Source: Halomonas sp.
GTDB lineage: Bacteria > Pseudomonadota > Gammaproteobacteria > Pseudomonadales > Halomonadaceae
Direction of reading: 5' to 3'
DNA length: 6,457 nt
Assembly: GCA_007129225.1 (NCBI GenBank)
Contig: SKVX01000044.1
Coordinates: forward strand, 1-6,457
This document shows, piece by piece, positions 1 through 4,761 of this stretch. Below the pieces are notes generated by a model, which saw nothing but the letters and a program-made list of their open reading frames with translations, was not told the origin of the DNA and ran no database searches. Every line of letters starts with the position of its first letter. The first letter of the stretch is position 1. The position numbers were made by a program, and so were the translations under genes.

Positions 1-338
1 CGCTGGCATACCGACGCGTCATGCTTCACGGCCACTGTCATCAGAAGGCCTTCGATGCCGTGCGCCCCATCGAGCAGGTGCTGTCATGGATTCCCGAGCT
101 CGAGGTCGAGACTATCGAGTCCTCCTGCTGCGGCATGGCCGGCAGTTTCGGCTATGAGGTCGAGCACTATGACGCCTCGATGAAAATGGCCGAGCTGACG
201 CTGCTGCCGGCGATCCGGGAGGCCGGTGACGATGCCGTCGTGGTGGCCGATGGCACCAGTTGTCGCCACCAGATCCAGGACGGCGCGGGGCGCGAGGCGA
301 TTCATGTGGCTCGGCTGCTGGAGCAGGCACTGGCCTGA
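1..338 (+). CDS. FAD/Fe-S oxidoreductase, C-terminal fragment (D-lactate dehydrogenase / glycolate oxidase type)
   Basis: This is the 3' end of a gene entering from the left edge; 111 residues are visible in the frame starting at base 3, ending at TGA 336-338. The fragment shows the cysteine-rich CCG domain that binds an Fe-S cluster: HGHCHQKA near visible residues 9-16, then SSCCGMAGSFGYE about 30 residues later, then GTSCRHQI about 40 residues after that. This Cys-His / CCG / Cys-x-His arrangement is typical of the C-terminus of large fused proteins (around 900-1000 residues) with an N-terminal FAD-binding oxidase part and a C-terminal ferredoxin-like plus CCG part, such as Pseudomonas-type D-lactate dehydrogenase and YdiJ. 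These oxidise D-2-hydroxyacids and pass electrons toward the respiratory chain. The two lactate permeases nearby favour D-lactate as substrate, but that is inference; the FAD domain lies outside the window. A stand-alone Fe-S subunit (GlcF/LldE-like) is the main alternative. Confidence 0.8.
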   Translation, partial: LAYRRVMLHGHCHQKAFDAVRPIEQVLSWIPELEVETIESSCCGMAGSFGYEVEHYDASMKMAELTLLPAIREAGDDAVVVADGTSCRHQIQDGAGREAIHVARLLEQALA

Positions 339-428
339 GGCGAAACCGGCAGGCATCATGACCATGGCCAAGCACCAGGGCCAGACAGCATGGAAAGAGC
401 CGACAGGGGCCGCCCCTTTCGTCGTGAC

Positions 429-433
429 GAGGA
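429..433 (+). promoter_or_regulatory. Shine-Dalgarno site of ltaE
   Basis: GAGGA lies 9 nt before the ATG at 443, a normal spacing. It supports this start, as does the protein beginning MIDLRSDTVT, the usual N-terminus of the threonine aldolase family. The rest of the 104-bp gap (339-442) shows no convincing promoter or strong terminator, so co-transcription with the upstream oxidoreductase gene is possible. Confidence 0.6.
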
Positions 434-442
434 TGGACGACA

Positions 443-1468
443 ATGATCGATCTGCGCAGTGACACCGTGACCCGGCCCACTTCGGCCATGCGCGAAGCAA
501 TGGCCAGGGCACCGGTGGGAGACGATGTATGGGGCGATGACCCCAGCGTTGCCGCCTTCGAGGCGGTGGTGGCGGAGAGGGCGGGCATGGCGGCCGCGCT
601 GTTCTTCCCCTCGGGGACCCAGAGCAACCTGGCGGCCCTCATGGTGCACTGCCAGCGGGGCGACGAGTATATCGCCGGTCAGTTCTCGCATATCTATCGC
701 GACGAGGGCGGCGGTGCGGCGGTGCTGGGCAGCATTCAGCCCCAGCCCATCGAGCATGACCCGGACGGCAGCCTGCCGCTGGAGAGGGTGCAGGCGGCCA
801 TCAAGGGAGCCGACATTCACCATGCCAGCACCCGGCTGTTGGCGCTGGAGAACACCTTCCGGGGCAAGGTGCTGCCGGAAGCCTATACTCGACGTGCCAC
901 GGCGCTGGCCCATGAGCATGGGCTGGCCACCCACCTGGACGGGGCGCGGCTGTTCAACGCCGTGGTGGCCTCCGGGCGCTCTCTCGCCGAGCTATGCCAA
1001 GGTTTCGATTCGGTGTCGCTTTGCTTTTCAAAAGGGCTTGGCGCGCCGGTGGGCTCGCTGCTGCTGGGCGACGAGGCATTCATTGCCCGGGCGCGGCGCT
1101 GGCGCAAGACGCTGGGCGGTGGCATGCGCCAGGCGGGGCTCTTGGCGGCGGGCTGTCACCATGCGCTGGAGCACCATGTCGAACGCCTGGCCGAGGACCA
1201 CGACAATGCCCGGCGGCTGGCCGAGGGGCTGGGGAGCGTATCGGGCATAGAGGTGCGTGCCTGTGACACCAATATGGTCTTCGTTGCGTTTCCCGAGGCT
1301 CACTGCCGAGGGTTGCAGGCTCATCTCGAGGGGTGCGGCATCCTGATGGCGGTGGGCCCGGTCACCCGTCTGGTGACCCACCTCGACGTGAGTGCCGACG
1401 ATATCGAGCGGGCGGTTGCGGCGGTGAACGATTACCATTTCTCCGCAACGCCCCGGGGACTCACGTGA
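443..1468 (+). CDS. ltaE: Low-specificity L-threonine aldolase
   Basis: This is a complete 341-residue cytosolic PLP enzyme that cleaves L-threonine and L-allo-threonine to glycine and acetaldehyde; related beta-hydroxy amino acids are also substrates in this family. The length matches E. coli LtaE (about 333 residues). Visible landmarks are the N-terminal RSDTVTRPT; DDVWGDDP at 27-34; the FFPSGTQSN cofactor-binding stretch at 54-62; H83 and H126, which match active-site histidines described for the E. coli enzyme; HLDGAR at 164-169 with D166 expected to contact the PLP pyridine nitrogen; and SKGLGAPVGS at 196-205 with K197 as the Schiff-base lysine. K222 and R229 follow in the conserved KTLGGGMRQ segment. 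No key residue is missing. The start is ATG with GAGGA 9 nt upstream. The stop overlaps the GTG start of the following amidase, implying one transcript and coupled translation. The gene is very GC-rich (about 70-78% in two 60-base lines counted by eye). Confidence 0.95.
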   Translation: MIDLRSDTVTRPTSAMREAMARAPVGDDVWGDDPSVAAFEAVVAERAGMAAALFFPSGTQSNLAALMVHCQRGDEYIAGQFSHIYRDEGGGAAVLGSIQPQPIEHDPDGSLPLERVQAAIKGADIHHASTRLLALENTFRGKVLPEAYTRRATALAHEHGLATHLDGARLFNAVVASGRSLAELCQGFDSVSLCFSKGLGAPVGSLLLGDEAFIARARRWRKTLGGGMRQAGLLAAGCHHALEHHVERLAEDHDNARRLAEGLGSVSGIEVRACDTNMVFVAFPEAHCRGLQAHLEGCGILMAVGPVTRLVTHLDVSADDIERAVAAVNDYHFSATPRGLT

Positions 1469-2733
1469 CCGCCGCCGAAGCCCTGCAATGCATGGCAGAC
1501 GGGTCGCTATCGGGCGATGAGTACCTGGCGTCATGCTTCGACCGGATTCACCAACGGGAGGGTAAGGTCCAGGCTTGGGAATGCCTGGCTGCCCCACAGG
1601 CGGTCTCCCACGGTAAAGGACTGCTGCAGAACATCCCTGTGGGTATCAAGGATATCTACGACACTCGTGACTTTCCCACGCGCTGGGGTACCGGTTACCT
1701 CCGCTGCGACCGCTCGGTTTCGGATGCCTCGCCCGTGGCGCTGCTGAAGAAGGCGGGTGCCTTTGTGATGGGCAAGACCGTCAGCACGGAGCTCGCCTAT
1801 TTCTCACCGGGAAAGACGCGCAACCCCTATGATCTCGACAGGACGCCGGGCGGGTCTTCCAGTGGCTCCGCTGCGGCCGTGGCCGATGGCATGGTGCCGA
1901 TAGCTCTTGGTACTCAGACAGCTGGTAGCATCATCCGGCCGGCCAGCTACTGCAATGTGATCGGCTTCAAGCCCACCTATGGCCTCATTTCACGAGCCGG
2001 CATCAAGCCTTTCAGTGAAACCCTGGATACCGTTGGCTACTTTGCGCGATCCGTCGATGACATCGCGCTGGTGCACGCCGCTCTGACCTGCACTCGGTTT
2101 GCCCCACTGGCCAGGCTCGACCTTGCGGGCCTGAAGATCGGAGTGATACGCGTGCCGTCCGATGGCGACCTGGACCGGGACGTCGAGAGTGCACTCGACA
2201 GGACCTGTCAGCGACTCAGCGCCGAAGGCGTTGCGATCACCTCGTCGCTTGGTCATGCCAGGGAGCTGGATCGGCTCGTCGAGTTGCAGAGCCTGGTGAT
2301 GGCGTTTGAGTCATCGCGTTGTCTCGCCGACGTATATTTCCAGCATGGCGACGACATCAGCGACAAGCTTCGCGAGATTCTCGAGCGCGGCTTCGCCATC
2401 ACCCTCGATGAGTATTATGGGGCACGACAGGAAACGGAGAGGCTACAGAGCTGTGTCGCGACGCTTTTCAAGGAGGTCGACTTGCTGCTTTCACCCTCCG
2501 CGGTGAACGTGGCTCCGTTGGCATCGGGCATTTCTACGGGAGACCCCCTTTACTCACGTGCCTGGACACTGCTGGGACTACCCACCATCTCGCTACCCAT
2601 CGAGAGTGGTCATCGTGGGATGCCTGTGGGTATGCAGTTGATTGCCTCCCGCTACCGCGATTCAGAACTCCTGGGGTACAGCCACGAGTTGCTGGCACGG
2701 CTAGGACGCTACGCTCGCGCTCTGGATGAATAG
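1465..2733 (+). CDS. Amidase-signature family hydrolase
   Basis: This is a 422-residue cytosolic serine hydrolase of the amidase-signature family (GatA/FAAH-like), which hydrolyses a carboxamide to acid and ammonia or amine. The Ser-cisSer-Lys triad is recognisable: K62 in PVGIKD, S131 in PGGSSSGSAAAV, and nucleophile S155 in TAGSIIRPAS, with the family's 24-residue spacing between the two serines. IGFKPTYGLIS (166-176) and the C-terminal LGLPTISLP and MPVGMQLI blocks also fit. The chosen start is GTG 1465-1467, overlapping the aldolase stop as GTGA with GGGGA 5 nt upstream. It yields the usual short helical N-terminus (TAAEALQCM). An ATG at 1333 would extend 44 residues through ltaE and is unlikely; ATG 1492 is a weaker alternative. 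At 422 residues it is shorter than many family members, and there is no GatB/GatC neighbour, so it is not the tRNA amidotransferase. Substrate cannot be read from the sequence. The 3' half is less GC-rich than ltaE. Confidence 0.88.
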   Translation: MTAAEALQCMADGSLSGDEYLASCFDRIHQREGKVQAWECLAAPQAVSHGKGLLQNIPVGIKDIYDTRDFPTRWGTGYLRCDRSVSDASPVALLKKAGAFVMGKTVSTELAYFSPGKTRNPYDLDRTPGGSSSGSAAAVADGMVPIALGTQTAGSIIRPASYCNVIGFKPTYGLISRAGIKPFSETLDTVGYFARSVDDIALVHAALTCTRFAPLARLDLAGLKIGVIRVPSDGDLDRDVESALDRTCQRLSAEGVAITSSLGHARELDRLVELQSLVMAFESSRCLADVYFQHGDDISDKLREILERGFAITLDEYYGARQETERLQSCVATLFKEVDLLLSPSAVNVAPLASGISTGDPLYSRAWTLLGLPTISLPIESGHRGMPVGMQLIASRYRDSELLGYSHELLARLGRYARALDE

Positions 2734-2779
2734 CACCGGACTTGCCCGGCGATCTGCTCCTGATTCTGAACCATCAGCG

Positions 2780-2815
2780 AACCAGCCCCCATGACCGAGG
2801 CCATGGGGGCTGGTT
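2780..2815. terminator. Bidirectional hairpin terminator between convergent genes
   Basis: AACCAGCCCCCATG (2780-2793) and CATGGGGGCTGGTT (2802-2815) form a perfect 14-bp stem with an 8-nt loop. The stem lies 46 bp past the amidase stop and 20 bp past the stop of the leftward lactate permease, so it can end both transcripts. The arms start with AA and end with TT, giving only a short U run on either strand. It is therefore a strong hairpin but not a textbook intrinsic terminator. Confidence 0.75.
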
Positions 2816-2835
2816 GCTGCGTGCCCGGAAAAAGA

Positions 2836-4536
2836 TCAGCTGGCGCGCATCAGCGGGTCCGTGACGCCGATCACGTAGAACGCGATCATGGCAATGATAC
2901 CGGTGAAGATCAGGTAGTAGAGGGTCGGCAGGATCGTCTTGCGGATGGTGATACCTTCACGACCCAGCAGGCCGACCGTGGCAGACGCCGCGACCACGTT
3001 ATGGATGGCAATCATGTTGCCCGCGGCGGCACCCACGGCCTGTAGCGCCACCATCATGGCGGTGGAAACGCCCAGTTGCTGTGCCACGTTGAACTGGAAC
3101 TCGGCCAGCATCAGGTTGGACACGGTATTGGAGCCGGCGATGAAGGCACCCAGGCCGCCCACGGCAGGCGCGAAGAACGGGTAGACGTCACCCACGCCGT
3201 CGGCCACGAACTGCGCCATGGCCACAGGCATCGAGACCAGGTCGGCGGCGTTGACCCCGGAATTGATCAGGATGCGCACCATGGGGATGGTGAAGATCAG
3301 CACGAAGCCGGCGCCCAGAATGGTACGGGTGGACTCGCTGAAGGCTTCCCTGAGCTCGCCGATCCTCATGCGATGCAGCAGGGCGGTGACCAGTACCACC
3401 ATCAGCAGGATCCCGCCAGGCAGGTAGAGCGGTTGGATGCTGCCTGAGACGCCGGTCTCGCCGAGGATATCGTTCCAGCCGAAGGCCAATGAGGTCAGCG
3501 CCTCACGCAGCGGATCGATGGTGCGGGACGCTACCAGGAAGATGGCCAACAGCACATAAGGCACCCACCCCATGAAGGTAGTGATCGGCGTTTTTCCCAC
3601 GACGTCTTCGGTCTTGATCACCAGCTTGCCGATCCACTCGTCCGGCCAGGACTTGTAGTCCGGGAAGTCCCAGGTGTCCTTGGGAATCAGGAAACCCTTT
3701 TTCGCAGCGGGCACGACCACGGCCAGGCCCACCATGGCTCCGATCATGGACGGGAATTCCGGGCCGAGCAGGACGCCGGCCAGCATGTAGGGCACCACGA
3801 AGGCCACGCCGGCGAAGAGCGCGAAGGGGGTGATGGAGAGACCTTCCTTCCAGGACCTGTTGGCGCCGAAGAAGCGCACCATGATCACCACCATGATCAG
3901 CGGCATCAGGATGCCGACGATACCGTGGATGATGGCCACTTCGGCAGCAATCAAACGGAAGTACTCCAGCCAGGTATAGCCACCGGCCTCCAGCGCTTCA
4001 GTAATGGCGCTCTGGTTGACCCCGCCGGTAACGCCCACCACGATCGGCGTGCCTACGGCGCCGAAGGAGACCGGGGTGGACTGGATCATCATGCCCACCA
4101 CCACGGCGGCCAGGGCCGGAAAGCCCAGGGCCACCATCAATGGCGCGGCCACGGCGGCCGGGGTACCGAAGCCGGAGGCGCCCTCGATGAAGCAGCCGAA
4201 CAGCCAGGCGACGATGATGGCCTGCACCCGGCGGTCCGGACTGATGCCCGAGAAGCCGTTGCGAATGGCGGTGATGCCCCCGGAATGCTTCATGGCATTG
4301 AGCAGCAGGATTGCACCGAAGATGATCCACAGGATCGAGACGGTGAGGATCAAACCCTGCAACGAAGAGGCAATGACCCGGGTGAAGGTCATCTCCCAGG
4401 CGAACAGAGCGATGAGGGCCGTCACCAGGTAGACGATCGGCATGGCGGTTCTGGCCGCCATCCGAAAGCCGATCAGCAGTACCCCGGCCAGGACCAGGGG
4501 TAGAAAGGCAAGTAGCGCTAGCGTGGTATTTGTCAC
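2836..4536 (-). CDS. lldP: L-lactate permease, LctP/LldP family (copy 1)
   Basis: This is a complete inner-membrane proton symporter for L-lactate, with D-lactate and glycolate transported by family members (E. coli LldP, 551 residues, and GlcA, about 560). The preferred start, GTG at 4536, gives 566 residues. A TTG two codons upstream (4542) gives 568, and the residue numbers here follow that longer form. The protein is almost entirely hydrophobic with roughly 12-14 membrane segments: near 8-25, 33-50, 62-82, 198-223, 238-259, 263-280, 322-338, 375-390, 407-423 and 540-560, with further helices in the conserved blocks. Family blocks include FGAILLLNAMKHSGG (75-89), GCFIEGASGFGTPAAVAAPL (116-135), QSTPVSFGAVGTPI (154-167), FIAGSNTVSNLM (467-478) and GNMIAIHNVVAA (508-519). 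A polar loop lies around 285-318. GAGGA (4547-4551) is 10 nt from GTG and 4 nt from TTG. The gene has its own upstream region (4543-4699) with a possible LldR-type operator. It is about 90% identical to copy 2, without gaps. Confidence 0.93.
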   Translation of the reverse strand: MTNTTLALLAFLPLVLAGVLLIGFRMAARTAMPIVYLVTALIALFAWEMTFTRVIASSLQGLILTVSILWIIFGAILLLNAMKHSGGITAIRNGFSGISPDRRVQAIIVAWLFGCFIEGASGFGTPAAVAAPLMVALGFPALAAVVVGMMIQSTPVSFGAVGTPIVVGVTGGVNQSAITEALEAGGYTWLEYFRLIAAEVAIIHGIVGILMPLIMVVIMVRFFGANRSWKEGLSITPFALFAGVAFVVPYMLAGVLLGPEFPSMIGAMVGLAVVVPAAKKGFLIPKDTWDFPDYKSWPDEWIGKLVIKTEDVVGKTPITTFMGWVPYVLLAIFLVASRTIDPLREALTSLAFGWNDILGETGVSGSIQPLYLPGGILLMVVLVTALLHRMRIGELREAFSESTRTILGAGFVLIFTIPMVRILINSGVNAADLVSMPVAMAQFVADGVGDVYPFFAPAVGGLGAFIAGSNTVSNLMLAEFQFNVAQQLGVSTAMMVALQAVGAAAGNMIAIHNVVAASATVGLLGREGITIRKTILPTLYYLIFTGIIAMIAFYVIGVTDPLMRAS

Positions 4537-4546
4537 GGGCAAAAAT

Positions 4547-4551
4547 TCCTC
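4547..4551 (-). promoter_or_regulatory. Shine-Dalgarno site of permease copy 1
   Basis: GAGGA on the minus strand (TCCTC on plus) is the only good ribosome-binding site. It is 4 nt from the TTG at 4542 and 10 nt from the GTG at 4536. The rarer TTG codon and very short spacing make GTG the better start, but either is possible. Confidence 0.55.
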
Positions 4552-4606
4552 GGTTTTATGCTAATTATTCCGGAACGTCCGCCTGGCACCTTAAGTGGCT
4601 GATGAG

Positions 4607-4620
4607 GGCATGGCCATGCC
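4607..4620. repeat. 14-bp perfect palindrome beside the operator-like site
   Basis: GGCATGGCCATGCC is a perfect palindrome in the non-coding gap. Its centre is about 21.5 bp, or two helical turns, from the centre of the TGGT-N3-ACCA element and on the gene-proximal side. It could be a second protein-binding site, but it matches no consensus I recognise, and GC-rich palindromes of this length can occur by chance. Confidence 0.35.
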
Positions 4621-4629
4621 GGGTGCGAG

Positions 4630-4640
4630 TGGTATGACCA
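4630..4640. promoter_or_regulatory. Candidate FadR/LldR-family (GntR) operator
   Basis: TGGTATGACCA is a perfect TGGT-N3-ACCA palindrome. It fits the TNGTNNNACNA consensus known for FadR-subfamily GntR regulators (FadR, PdhR, LldR). On the minus strand the longer string AACTGGTCATACCACT resembles the E. coli FadR site AACTGGTCNGACCAGTT. It lies about 95 bp upstream of permease copy 1. A lactate-responsive LldR would be the natural partner, but no regulator gene is in the window, so its identity is inferred. Confidence 0.4.
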
Positions 4641-4699
4641 GTTTCTTGGCGGCGGGCATCATGAATCGTTACCAGCGCTGCCATCACCCTGGCCACAAT

Positions 4700-4735
4700 C
4701 GAGAGGGCCCTGTCGAATACGACAGGGCCCTCTCG
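4700..4735 (-). terminator. Hairpin terminator of permease copy 2
   Basis: CGAGAGGGCCCTGTCG (4700-4715) and CGACAGGGCCCTCTCG (4720-4735) form a perfect 16-bp stem closed by a 4-nt loop, 26 bp beyond the stop of permease copy 2. The sequence after the stem on the minus strand (ATTGTGG) has no real U tract. It may act as a terminator or as a 3'-end stabilising hairpin that lowers read-through into copy 1. Confidence 0.75.
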
Positions 4736-4761
4736 TGGCCTTACGCTGGCTCCCGTCAAGG

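Larger units (their letters stand above)
4543..4699 (-). promoter_or_regulatory. Promoter/leader region of permease copy 1
   Basis: This gap lies between the terminator of permease copy 2 and the start of copy 1, so it must carry any independent promoter of copy 1. It holds an AT-rich stretch next to the ribosome-binding site (minus strand AATAATTAGCATAAAA, 4553-4568) containing TAGCAT, a possible -10. No good -35 sits 16-18 bp upstream of it, so I do not assign exact boxes. It also contains two palindromes, listed separately. Both strands have short open frames here, but they run across the terminator and look spurious. Confidence 0.45.

Noticed and set aside
405..417. Small hairpin AGGGG-CCG-CCCCT followed by TT between the oxidoreductase gene and ltaE
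   Set aside because: The stem is only 5 bp with no U tract, too weak to call a terminator.
84..934. Long minus-strand open frames opposite the oxidoreductase end and ltaE
   Set aside because: They are antisense to well-supported genes, arise easily in GC-rich DNA, are rich in Arg/Pro/His/Gly and show no recognisable domain.
1333..1467. Extended amidase start at ATG 1333
   Set aside because: The extra 44 residues lie inside ltaE in another frame, are Arg/Gly-rich and unlike amidase N-termini; GTG 1465 has a ribosome-binding site and a typical stop-start overlap.
2281..2460. Lower GC in the amidase 3' half (about 53-57% in two lines counted) than in ltaE (70-78% in two lines counted) as a sign of horizontal transfer
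   Set aside because: The permease genes also contain lines near 58% GC and other amidase lines reach 63-68%, so the shift is not distinctive without a full codon-usage analysis.
2791..4503. Plus-strand open frames opposite permease copy 1 (for example 3925-4503), with matching ones opposite copy 2 (for example 5851-6441)
   Set aside because: Their similarity between copies only reflects the similarity of the permease genes on the other strand. The His/Gly/Asp-rich composition is typical of antisense reading.
4584..4600. Sigma-54-like promoter TGGCAC...TGGCT on the plus strand
   Set aside because: The GG-to-GC spacing is one base off the required -24/-12 distance, and no rightward gene follows.
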